Source of the DNA: Sorangium aterium
GTDB taxonomy: Bacteria; Myxococcota_A; Polyangia; Polyangiales; Polyangiaceae
Reading direction: 5' to 3'
NCBI RefSeq assembly: GCF_028368935.1
Contig: NZ_JAQNDK010000003.1
Coordinates: forward strand, 186,001-250,000
DNA: 64,000 nt
Numbering within the stretch: the stretch's first letter is position 1; the number at the start of each line of letters is the position of its first letter. The translations under genes were made by a program, and so were the position numbers. Positions 55,601-63,146 of this stretch are shown piece by piece. The notes beneath the pieces were generated by a model that saw nothing but the letters and a program-made list of their open reading frames with translations, was not told the DNA's origin and did no database searches.

Positions 55601-58600
55601 GCGCGAGTCGGAGATCGCGCAGTCGCCGGACGAGATCCTCGAGTTCAAGTACCGGCTCGGCGTGGTCTATCAAACGCGGCTCAACGACCTGCCCGCGGCC
55701 ATCGGGGCGTACCGCGAGGTGCTCACGGCGGCCCCCGAGCACTCGCCGACGCTGGAGGCCCTCGAGGGGCTCTTCGCGGCCGGGATCAAGCAGATCGAGA
55801 TCGGCGCCATCCTGGAGCCGCTCTACCAGGCGGCGGCGGAGTGGGAGAAGCTCGGCGGGGTGCTCGAGGCGGAGCTCACCCACCTCACCGAGCCGCAGGA
55901 GCGGCAGGCGATGTACTACCGGCTGGGGGAGCTCCAGGAGGAGCGCCTCATCTCGCCGGACGGCGCCCTCGCGGTCTTCATGCGGGCGCTGAAGGAGTAC
56001 CCCGGCGACGAGAAGACGCTCGAGGAGGTCGAGCGGCTCGCCGGCTCGGTCGACGGCGGCTGGGAGATGCTCGCCAACGCGTACGCCGACGTGCTGGGCA
56101 TCCACAGCGACAAGGACGTCCAGACAGGCATCGGCAAGCGGCTCGCGCGGGTCTTCGAGACCGACCTCAGCGACGTCGCCAAGGCCGAGGAGACGTACCG
56201 GTACGTGCTCGGCATCGAGCCGCTCGAGGCCGAGGCGCTCTCGAACCTCGATCGGATCTACACGCAGCTCGAGCAGTACCCGGAGCTCGCGAGCGTGCTC
56301 GAGCAGCGGGTGCGAGCGACCGAGGATCGCCCGGAGCTCGTCGACCTCTACCTCCGGCTCGGGCAGACGTACGAGGAGCGGCTCGGGCAGCTCGACGACG
56401 CCATCCGCGCGTTCAGGCGCATCTTCGACGAGCTCGAGACGACGAACGAGCAGGCGATCAGCGCCCTCGAGCGCATCTACACGGCCAAGGGGGCCTGGAC
56501 CCAGCTCAAGGTCGTGCTGGAGCGGGAGCTCGAGAACGCGATGGGCGACAGCCAGGAGGCGGACATCCGCGCCAAGATGGCGCACCTGCTCGCCGATCGG
56601 CTGAACGACGTCCAGGGCGCGGTCGAGACCTGGAAGCGCGTCCTCGACCTCCGCGGCGAGGATCCGGAGGCGCTCGGGGCGCTGTCCAACCTCTATGAGC
56701 GGGTGGGGCAGTGGTCCGAGCTCTGCGACGTCCTCGAGCGGCACTACGACATCGCGATCGACGATGAGTCGCGCGTCGCCGTGCTGCTCCGCCGCGCCAA
56801 GCTGTTCCACGAGCAGCTCGGCCGCGACGACTCGTCGCTCGACGACTACCAGCGCGTCCTCGACATCGACTACGCGAACCTCGAGGCGCTCTACGCCATC
56901 GCGGCGATCTGGCGGCTGCGCAACGAGCCCGAGCAGATCGTGAGCTCGCTCCACCAGACGGTGGATCGGGCGCGGGACGTGCTGCCGGCCGAGAACGTGA
57001 TCGCGCTGTACCGCGAGCTCGGGACGACCTACCAGCACGTCCTCGGGCAGGCGTACGACGCCATCGACGCCTGGAGGAAGCTGCTCGAGGTCGACCCGAA
57101 GGACTTCGAGGCGATGGCCGCCCTGGAGAACCTGCTCCGGGCGGAGGGGCGCTGGGTCGAGGTCATCGACGTGAAGATGGGCCGGGCGGCGGCCTACGAG
57201 TCGCCGGCGGACAAGGTGCGCGAGTACCTCGAGGTGGCGCAGATCTGGGAGCACCAGGTCGAGGAGAGGGACCGGGGCACGCTCGCGTACGAGAAGGTCC
57301 TGGAGCTCGAGCCGACGCACGATCAGGCCTTCGCGGCGCTCGAGCAGCTCCACGACGCGGCCCGGCGGAGCGAGCCGCTCATCGAGCTCTACCTCGCGCG
57401 GCTCGACTCGCGCGAGGAGGTCTCCGAGAAGACCGACATCCTCCGCAAGGTGGCCCGGGTCTTCGAGGAGCAGCTCGAGGACAAGCCGCAGGCCTTCGAC
57501 GCGCTGCTCACGGCGTTCGAGATGGACTTCTCCGACATGGACACGGTCCGCTACCTCGAGCGCATGGCGCAGGCGACGAACCGCTGGCCCGAGCTCGTGC
57601 AGACGGTGAACGGGTGGCTGCAGCAGCAGACGGCCCCGCTCCAGAAGATCACGCTCTGCCTGCGCCTCGCCAAGTGGTACGCGGAGGACCTCGGCCACCC
57701 CGAGTACGCCCAGCCGTACTACCAGCAGATCCTCGCGCACGACCCGAACAACGTCGCGGTGCTGCGCCAGATGGCGAACTTCTTCAAGAAGACCGGCCAG
57801 TGGCAGCAGCAGGGGCAGATGCTGACGAGCGCCCTCAACGTCGCGGTGACGGACGTCGATCGGAAAGAGGTCCTGACCGAGCTCGGCGAGGTCCTCGAGA
57901 AGCACATGGGCGAGGTCGAGCAGGGGCTCAGCTTCTACCGGCGCGCCCTCGACGTGGATCCGCTGCACCTGCCGGCCCTCGAGGCGCTGGAGCGGATCTA
58001 CACGGATCGCGATCAGTCGAACGATCTCGTCGACGTCCTGCTCCGCAAGGCGCGGGCCGTGAGCGAGTCCGACGTCGTCGCGGCCGTGAAGCTGCGCACC
58101 GCCGGCCTCTACGAGTCCAAGCTCGGCCTGATCGAGAAGGCCGGCGCGGTCTACCGCGAGGTGCTGGACATCGACGCCTCGAACCTCCTCGCGATGCGGG
58201 GGCTCGAGCGCGTCTACACGGCCACGCACCAGTGGCCGGATCTCGTGCGCGTCCTCGAGATGCAGCTCGACGTGGTCACCACGGAGCGCGAGCGCATCGA
58301 CGTGCTGATGAAGATCGCGAACCTCCAGGAGGAGCAGTTCCTGAAGCCCGATCTGTCGGCCGCGCGCCTCGAGCAGGTGGTCGAGATCGACCCGAGCCAC
58401 GAGCCCGCGCTCGAGGCCCTGGAGCGCTGCTATCGCCGGCTCCGCCAGTGGCACGATCTCATCAACACCTACGATCGCCACATCAACGCGGCGGAGGATC
58501 GGCAGAAGAAGATCGAGCTCTGGGCCCAGACGGCCAAGGTCTACGCGGAGGAGATCGAGGACCTCGACCGCGCGATCGACGCGTACCTGAACATCGTCGA

Positions 58601-61232
58601 CATCCAGGACACGCACATCCCGGCCCTGGAGGCGCTGGCGAAGCTCTACGAGAAGCAGGACAACTCGGCGAAGGCCATCGAGTACATGACGCGCGTCGCC
58701 GACCTGACGGCCGACGGCAAGCAGCGCGTCGAGATGTACTTCCGGATCGGCCGGCAGCTCGACGAGAAGCTCGGCGAGCGGGTCCAGGCCCAGGAGCGCT
58801 TCGAGATGGCGCTCGATCTCGATCCGTCCCACGTGCCAACGCTGGCGGCGCTGCGGGTGATCGCGATCGACGCGGCCGACTGGGACCGGGCGGCGCGTTA
58901 CCTCGACCAGGAGCAGATGAACACCGACGCGCCCCGCGCCAAGGCGCGGCTGCTCGTCGAGCTCGGCAAGCTCCGGGACGACATGCTCGGCGAGCACGCG
59001 CTCGCGGTGCAGGCGTACGAGATGGCGCTCCAGAGCGATCCCGACAACGAGGACGCCGCGATGCCGCTCCTCAACGAGTACGTCTCCACGGAGCGGTGGG
59101 CCCAGGCCGAGCCGCTCGCGGAGATGCTCGTCAGGAAGAGCGGCAAGCGCGACAGGTCAGAGCAGCACCGGCTGCAGCGGACCTTCGGGCGGGTCCTCGA
59201 GCGCCTCGGCAAGGACGACGCCGCGCTCAAGGCGTACACGGCTGCGCACAACCTCGATCTGACCGACCAGGAGACGATCCGGGGCCTGGCGGACGTCAGC
59301 TTCAAGCTCGGCGACTGGGCGAGCGCGCTGACGAACTACCAGAAGGTGCTCACCAGCCTCGACGAGGCTGAGACCGAGGAGCGCGCGACCGTCTACTACA
59401 AGCTCGGCTGCATCAAGCAGGCGCAGGGGCAGTCGAAGCAGGCGGTCAACAACTTCGAGAAGGCGCTCGGCGCCGAGCCCGCGCACCGGCCGACGCTCGA
59501 GGCGATGGTCGCCGTCTACGACGCGCTCAAGGACTGGAAGCAGGTCTGCCACTACAAGCGGCTGATCCTCGACAACATCATGGACGGCGTCGAGCGGTTC
59601 AGGATGTTGAACGACATCGGCGACATCTGGGTCGACAAGGAGAACAACATCTCGAAGGGCGTGGAGGCCCTGGAGGAGGCGCTCGACCTGGAGCCGCAGA
59701 ACCACGTGCTGCTCCACAAGCTGCTCCAGCTCTACCAGCGCACGGGGCAGTGGGAGCGGATGGTGGACTGCCTCCAGCGCATCGCGGAGCTCGAGCCGCA
59801 GCCGGATCGGAAGAGCCGTTACCTCTACACGATGGCGCAGATCTACCGCGACAAGCTGGACGACCCGGCGCGCGCGGTGGAGCTGTTCAACGACACGCTG
59901 GACCTGAACCCGCACTCCCTCGAGGCCTTCGAGCGCATCAACAAGATCCTCACGGCGCAGAAGGAGTGGAAGCAGCTCGAGCGGGCGTACCGCAAGATGC
60001 TGCACCGGGTGGCCGGCAAGGGGAACACGGACCTCGAGTACAGCCTCTGGCACGCGCTCGGGCTCATCTACCGCGATCGGCTCGGCGACAGGACGGCCGC
60101 CGTCGAGACGTTCCGCATGGCGTCGCGGCTCAAGCCCGAGGACGCGACGGAGCACCTGATCCTCGCGGAGCTCTACGAGCAGTCGGAGCAGTTCGATCTG
60201 GCGACCGGCGAGTTCCAGGCGATGGTCAAGATCGATCCGATGAAGATCGACCCGTACAAGCGGCTCTACCGCCTGTACGTGGACAGCAAGCGCTACGACC
60301 AGGCCTGGTGCGTCGCGGCGGCGCTGTCGTTCCTCCGCAAGGCCGATCCCGACGAGCAGCAGTACTTCGAGGACTACCGCCCGCAGGGGCTCATCCAGGC
60401 GAAGAGCCGGCTCGACAACGAGCAGTGGATCAGGAACCTGTTCCACGAGGAGGAGAACCTCTACGTCGGCAAGATCTTCGAGATGATCGCGGGCGCCGCG
60501 CTCAGGGCGAAGATCGAGACGCTCAAGCAGCGCCGTGAGCTGCCGGTCCTCGATCAGCGCTTCCTGCAGGATCCGGCGACCTCGACGGTGACGTTCGCCC
60601 GGACCTTCGGGTGGGCGGCCAACGTCCTGGGCCTGCCGGCGCCGCGGCTCTACGTGCGGAGCGACGTGCCCGGCGCGCTCGTCGCGGTGGCGAACGAGCA
60701 GCCGGCGTCCGTCGCGGGTCAGACCGTGCTGACCGGGTTCTCGCCGCAGGAGCTCACGTTCATCGTCGGCAAGCACCTCGCGATGTACCGCGGCGAGCAC
60801 TACATCAAGACGCTGTTCCCGACGGTCACCGAGCTGACGGTGCTGCTGTTCGCCGGGATCAAGCTCGTCGCGCCCGACACGTCGGTCCCGCCGGACATCG
60901 AGAAGCAGATCACGGCGACCGCGCAGACGCTCCGCGGGTTCATGCAGCCGATGCAGCTCGAGGGGCTCCGCATGGTGGTCAAGAAGTTCCTTGCGGAGGG
61001 CGCCAAGGCCAACATCAAGCGGTGGGTCCAGTGCGTCGACATCACCGCGGCGCGCACCGGCCTGCTCCTCTCGGGCGATCTCGAGATCGCGAAGAAGATC
61101 ATCGCCGCCGAGCCGCAGCAGCCCGGGGATCTCCCGCCCCAGGACAGGCTCAAGGAGCTGATCGTCTTCTCGACGAGCGATCAGTATTTCGCGCTGCGTC
61201 AGGCGCTCGGGATCGCCATCGGCGAGGGGTGA
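49677..61232 (+). CDS. gltI: giant TPR protein GltI (AgnA), 3851 residues
   Basis: No signal peptide, so cytoplasmic. Residues about 1-365: TPR/helical (MDLAQRLNHLESVHDWQGLV). About 370-500: Ala/Pro/Val linker with repeated APAPVSAPAPVS units. About 520-3600: roughly forty consecutive double-helix repeats of about 72 residues with the core YERxLGxxxxAIxxYRxVLxxxP, ALxALxxLYxxxxxWxEL, interrupted nowhere. About 3610-3851: a different domain (VLGLPAPRLYVRSDVPGALV; LTGFSPQELTFIVGKHLAMYRGEHYIK) that resembles M48 metallopeptidases with the HExxH replaced by GKHLA. Size, location after gltG and this architecture match the huge cytoplasmic TPR protein GltI/AgnA. ATG 49677 has GAGGG about ten bases upstream. 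Confidence 0.75.
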   Translation: MDLAQRLNHLESVHDWQGLVEELEKGIAAEGDATRKAAYHLKLGRLLEEKFLQAVKALKHFQDAYKLNPALLEALESARSIYWDLGKTNMVQKLLELELRNAPEGTAAAELRVELGDVLCDAGDFERATEMYAKGLAASGGTSEEARACLFDMQVDQSSWSARMAELVDAADAAASNDERKRLLLRAARLAKRFDRGQLEDLLRRAYETAPSDKQAATMFEGLLVEAERPQAIVETQRRILDARAGVARGEAAFKFGVRWATRHQNVEIGSKLLEESLRFDPSNEAAFAYLRELWGTKEGNWERVASLAESAANQNGSSPYMIAQAGGIAWRQLGNLIRARSWFERLSAVAPTHPSVSAFEAQIGERLTAAPVAPSAPPPAAAAPAPVAPAPVVVAPAPVVVAPPAPVAVAPADATPLPTSAPAPVSAPAPVSAPAPVSTPAPLSTPAPVSGRVSAPVSAPVDASSVDERDARSSVADIEPPPPARAPAESRPADSEVGRRPTAPPPPAAEAAGRVEELKAKAQKQEQAKRYNEYVKTLIEIAEAVSDPAEKIDNYAKAADLYSGKFSNAAEAVKCYEAILAIDGEHAQAIDFLRQSYEKRRDWEKLIGLLRREAAALPEGGDRAAKYLEIAKLASERVKKVDFCIELWDEVLANDPENPEALNALAGLYEKNKDYQAFARVLQKQVDTTFDSTQKLALLSKLAQLYGERLKDDEAAVKAWQEVIALNPQDRKAQEALKKAYLQLQRWDDLEVFYAESGKWDEFIRVLESQEAKETDDAAKISLLVKIADLWMVQKQKADRAARAYEKVLSIDGSHLAAAEALIPIYTQANNPKGLAGAIEVKLSHDQDDVSRLDLYRQVAALYETRLKEPQRAFERYLSAFQIAPQDEQCIDDVERAARSTEGWDALIQAYSSAISRAEGEGDIALGVDLRLRLGRVLLDEVKRIDEALSQFRAVYEADGENQAAIGALERLYRETGRFGELLGIYEKKLGIVTEPEERKQILYAIAELYEGELRDAAQAIGTYRQVLDDEPTDPQALAALDKLYREQQDWASYVDVLRKRIDSPLDEQALIDLKFRLGSTLEKHLNDAAGALENYKEILILDPGNDAARLALEALLSNESLRAEAAAILQEIYEGRGDWEKLIQALEILAAAEGDTATRVALLRKVARTAAESLSDLGRAFDAQSRALKDDPSHAETRAELESLAAQAGAWDRLDVIFSEIADSLSDARLSREYWMRLASIHERLGKVEEAANGYLRVLSIDPADSEALEAMDELYRRTERWGDLIGVYRRRIELVHEPAEREGLYAQMAEVYEQRLGQPEEAIAAYREVLSIDNTSMVALAALDGLFSRQGMWEELADNLEAQLGIAVDEESQIRLMLRLAALRESRMRLVDSAIDIYRQVLEREPTNVEALGALERLGKVAEHELAIAEILEPLYRQSGDFQKLIGVHEVQVRRSDDVTRRVELLHQIAVLYEDAGGDLSSAFDTYARALSQDPASESTQEGLDRLARATGRFADLARVFETLAAQQTDAELASSLYTMSARIYEGDLGDMDSAVGHYRRVLEIDPRNLHAAESLERLFRTAERYNELSQILQQKADILDDLNEKKLALFQAASIEEEVLERHDPAIAVYGKVLELDAEDLRAIDALTKLYLSLSRWQELLSVYAKKADLVLDSNEKKRIYYQIGAVYERELGNVASAIDTYQRVLEIDPDDLQALGRLDVLYQTSQNWLELLSVLQHEAEITADPAEGISYQYRIAELYEKHLDDVSRAIELYRDLLQQMPDHEPTLRALEQIKDGSREPLGAALVLEPIYDASGEWQKLISVLEVRVKVAEDPYERVDLLHRVARLSEEMLSDHVTAFETYARAVTFDIGNEESLSNLERLAMMVNRWPQVAALYDTELGRLGEEPARFVELGLRLAQIFETQLDDIDSAVARYRRVLEVEPENQTAIASLDRLFTATERWSDLVTILSRESEIAQSPDEILEFKYRLGVVYQTRLNDLPAAIGAYREVLTAAPEHSPTLEALEGLFAAGIKQIEIGAILEPLYQAAAEWEKLGGVLEAELTHLTEPQERQAMYYRLGELQEERLISPDGALAVFMRALKEYPGDEKTLEEVERLAGSVDGGWEMLANAYADVLGIHSDKDVQTGIGKRLARVFETDLSDVAKAEETYRYVLGIEPLEAEALSNLDRIYTQLEQYPELASVLEQRVRATEDRPELVDLYLRLGQTYEERLGQLDDAIRAFRRIFDELETTNEQAISALERIYTAKGAWTQLKVVLERELENAMGDSQEADIRAKMAHLLADRLNDVQGAVETWKRVLDLRGEDPEALGALSNLYERVGQWSELCDVLERHYDIAIDDESRVAVLLRRAKLFHEQLGRDDSSLDDYQRVLDIDYANLEALYAIAAIWRLRNEPEQIVSSLHQTVDRARDVLPAENVIALYRELGTTYQHVLGQAYDAIDAWRKLLEVDPKDFEAMAALENLLRAEGRWVEVIDVKMGRAAAYESPADKVREYLEVAQIWEHQVEERDRGTLAYEKVLELEPTHDQAFAALEQLHDAARRSEPLIELYLARLDSREEVSEKTDILRKVARVFEEQLEDKPQAFDALLTAFEMDFSDMDTVRYLERMAQATNRWPELVQTVNGWLQQQTAPLQKITLCLRLAKWYAEDLGHPEYAQPYYQQILAHDPNNVAVLRQMANFFKKTGQWQQQGQMLTSALNVAVTDVDRKEVLTELGEVLEKHMGEVEQGLSFYRRALDVDPLHLPALEALERIYTDRDQSNDLVDVLLRKARAVSESDVVAAVKLRTAGLYESKLGLIEKAGAVYREVLDIDASNLLAMRGLERVYTATHQWPDLVRVLEMQLDVVTTERERIDVLMKIANLQEEQFLKPDLSAARLEQVVEIDPSHEPALEALERCYRRLRQWHDLINTYDRHINAAEDRQKKIELWAQTAKVYAEEIEDLDRAIDAYLNIVDIQDTHIPALEALAKLYEKQDNSAKAIEYMTRVADLTADGKQRVEMYFRIGRQLDEKLGERVQAQERFEMALDLDPSHVPTLAALRVIAIDAADWDRAARYLDQEQMNTDAPRAKARLLVELGKLRDDMLGEHALAVQAYEMALQSDPDNEDAAMPLLNEYVSTERWAQAEPLAEMLVRKSGKRDRSEQHRLQRTFGRVLERLGKDDAALKAYTAAHNLDLTDQETIRGLADVSFKLGDWASALTNYQKVLTSLDEAETEERATVYYKLGCIKQAQGQSKQAVNNFEKALGAEPAHRPTLEAMVAVYDALKDWKQVCHYKRLILDNIMDGVERFRMLNDIGDIWVDKENNISKGVEALEEALDLEPQNHVLLHKLLQLYQRTGQWERMVDCLQRIAELEPQPDRKSRYLYTMAQIYRDKLDDPARAVELFNDTLDLNPHSLEAFERINKILTAQKEWKQLERAYRKMLHRVAGKGNTDLEYSLWHALGLIYRDRLGDRTAAVETFRMASRLKPEDATEHLILAELYEQSEQFDLATGEFQAMVKIDPMKIDPYKRLYRLYVDSKRYDQAWCVAAALSFLRKADPDEQQYFEDYRPQGLIQAKSRLDNEQWIRNLFHEEENLYVGKIFEMIAGAALRAKIETLKQRRELPVLDQRFLQDPATSTVTFARTFGWAANVLGLPAPRLYVRSDVPGALVAVANEQPASVAGQTVLTGFSPQELTFIVGKHLAMYRGEHYIKTLFPTVTELTVLLFAGIKLVAPDTSVPPDIEKQITATAQTLRGFMQPMQLEGLRMVVKKFLAEGAKANIKRWVQCVDITAARTGLLLSGDLEIAKKIIAAEPQQPGDLPPQDRLKELIVFSTSDQYFALRQALGIAIGEG

Positions 61233-61279
61233 TCCCGCGCGGCAGTCGGGCCTAAGTAGCGGAATTCACCTCATTAACC

Positions 61280-61334
61280 GGAGCACCCGGGGCATTCAGG
61301 GGGAGCGCGCGCGCGCTCCTCGCCCCGGGGCTCC
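61280..61334. promoter_or_regulatory. nested hairpin after gltI
   Basis: Outer stem GGAGCACCCGGGGC with GCCCCGGGGCTCC (61280-61293 with 61322-61334, one bulged A) encloses an 18-base perfect palindrome GGAGCGCGCGCGCGCTCC (61302-61319). No T-run follows. It stands 48 bases past the gltI stop and before the kinase gene; it may be a rho-assisted terminator or a mRNA 3'-end protector. Confidence 0.5.
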
Positions 61335-61407
61335 GCTGTGCCGGAGGGATGCACATCTCCATGAGTCTGCTTGACGAGTCAGCAATCCTTACGAACGATC
61401 AGGTGCT

Positions 61408-63057
61408 GTGACCTCGTCATCGATGATCGTCCGGCTCCCCGTGCAGTCCGCGAGAGGCTTCGGGAGATACAGGCTGATCGCAAAGCTTGGGCAGGGAGGG
61501 ATGGCCGAGGTCTTCCTCGCTGCGCATCGCGGCCCGCTCGGGTTCGAGAAGCTGGTCGTGATCAAGCGGCTCAAGCCGGGGATCGCGACCGAGCCCGAGG
61601 TCAACGCGATGTTCCTCGACGAGGCGAGGCTCGCCGCGCGGCTGAACCACCCGAACGTCGTGCAGACGTACGAGTGCGGCCAGATCGACGACCAGTACTA
61701 CATCGTGATGGAGTACCTGGAAGGGCACTCGCTCGATCGGATCTGCAGGAAGATCGACCCGTCGCGTCACCGCGCGGTCTACCTGGCGATCCTCGCCGAC
61801 GCGCTCGCCGGGCTCCACTACGCGCACGACCTCATGGACTTCAACGGGCAGCCGCTCCAGGTGGTCCACCGCGACATCAGCCCGCACAACATCTTCGTCA
61901 CCTACGACGGGCAGGCGAAGGTCGTCGACTTCGGCATCGCGAAGTGGGCGACGCGCGACGCGGACACCAGCACGGGCGTCGTGAAGGGGAAGATCCGGTA
62001 CATGGCGCCGGAGCAGGCCCTCGCGACGATGGTCGACCGCCGCGCAGACATCTTCTCGATGGGCCTCATCTTCTGGGAGCTCGTCGTGGGCGAGCGCTTC
62101 TGGGGCGATCTCTCCGACGTGCAGATCCTCCAGCGGCTCACGTTCGGCGAGATCCCGAAGCTGCGCGAGCGGTGGCCCGCGGCGCCTGACGCCCTCGAGC
62201 GGATCTGCTCGCGCGCGCTCGCGATGGCGCCCGAGGAGCGGTACGCGACCGCGGCCCAGATGCGCGACGACGTCGAGGCGTACCTGGCGACGATGGGCCG
62301 CCGCCCCTCCTCGGCCGAGATCGGTCGCCTCATCGGTGAGACGTTCGCGCACCGCCGCGCCGAGGTGAGGTCCGCGATCAGCGACCAGCTGGGGCGGCTC
62401 CACGCCGGCGCGGCCGAGGGCGGGGAGGAGTTCGAGATCCTGCCGGTGCTCGAGGAGCGCGGCGCCGTGCCGTGGTCTCAGCGCATGCCGCTCTCGCAGA
62501 TGTCGCAGCAGTTCTCCGCGCCGGTGGGGGACCAGATGCTGGGCGACGACCCGTCGCGCGAGGACAGCATCTCGAACCGCCAGACGATCCCCACGATCAT
62601 GGTCGCCAACACCAAGTCGACCCGGCGAAAGGCGCTCTGGAGCGCGGGGATCGCCGTGCTCTCGGTGCTGCTGATCGGCGGCGCGTGGGCGGTCCTCACG
62701 CTCCGGACCCCGAGGACCCCGCCGGAGGGCGATCTCCCGGCGGAGACGAGGGACGAGCCCACGACCCCTCCTCCTACGACCTACGCGCCCCCGGTCGCCA
62801 ACCTCGTCGAGCTCCGGATCATCGCCACGCCGCTGGACGCGAAGATCTACCTCGACGACGTGGAGCTCCCCAGCAACCCGTTCTTCGCGAGGTTCAGCCG
62901 GGATGGCACCGGGCACCGCATCCGGGTCACAGCCGACGGATACACCCCGGAGGCGCGCTTCGTGGTGTTCACGCGCGACGAGGTGCTGACCATCAACCTC
63001 CGCCAGGTGCCGTCGACGTCCCCCAAGGCGGGCGGCGGCGCCGCGCCGCGGAAATGA
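61408..63057 (+). CDS. membrane-anchored Ser/Thr protein kinase with PEGA domain
   Basis: 549 residues. Kinase domain about 18-280: GQGGMAEVFLAAHRG, ATP-site Lys in VVIKRLKP, HRDISPHNIFV, DFGIAKWA, MAPEQALA and ADIFSMGLIFWEL, all catalytic residues present (HRDxSxxN type common in myxobacteria). A linker of about 110 residues leads to one membrane helix (ALWSAGIAVLSVLLIGGAWAVLTL, about 412-435), then a periplasmic Pro-rich segment and a PEGA domain (LVELRIIATPLDAKIYLDDVELPSNPF, GTGHRIRVTADGYTPEARFV), perhaps a peptidoglycan or surface sensor. GTG at 61408 used; ATG at 61423 possible. It follows gltI by 175 bases; it may regulate the gliding machinery (inference). Confidence 0.92.
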   Translation: MTSSSMIVRLPVQSARGFGRYRLIAKLGQGGMAEVFLAAHRGPLGFEKLVVIKRLKPGIATEPEVNAMFLDEARLAARLNHPNVVQTYECGQIDDQYYIVMEYLEGHSLDRICRKIDPSRHRAVYLAILADALAGLHYAHDLMDFNGQPLQVVHRDISPHNIFVTYDGQAKVVDFGIAKWATRDADTSTGVVKGKIRYMAPEQALATMVDRRADIFSMGLIFWELVVGERFWGDLSDVQILQRLTFGEIPKLRERWPAAPDALERICSRALAMAPEERYATAAQMRDDVEAYLATMGRRPSSAEIGRLIGETFAHRRAEVRSAISDQLGRLHAGAAEGGEEFEILPVLEERGAVPWSQRMPLSQMSQQFSAPVGDQMLGDDPSREDSISNRQTIPTIMVANTKSTRRKALWSAGIAVLSVLLIGGAWAVLTLRTPRTPPEGDLPAETRDEPTTPPPTTYAPPVANLVELRIIATPLDAKIYLDDVELPSNPFFARFSRDGTGHRIRVTADGYTPEARFVVFTRDEVLTINLRQVPSTSPKAGGGAAPRK

Positions 63058-63097
63058 CGGGCAGGGCCGCGGGCTCGGCCTAGCCGCCGGAGGCGCT

Positions 63098-63144
63098 GCG
63101 CGGGGCGTCGGAGCGCCGCGCGGGGCGTCGGAGCGCCGCGCGGG
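63098..63144. repeat. 20-base tandem duplication in a convergent gap
   Basis: Two perfect copies of GCGCGGGGCGTCGGAGCGCC (63098-63117, 63118-63137) plus seven more matching bases, between the converging kinase and TPR genes. Each unit is internally near-palindromic at its ends (GCGC...GCGCC). Confidence 0.7.
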
Positions 63145-63146
63145 CT

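Noticed and set aside
49674-58997. 3107-codon reading frame on the minus strand opposite gltI
   Set aside because: Arg/Leu/Val/Glu-rich composition with no homology; a shadow of TPR codons with GC third positions.
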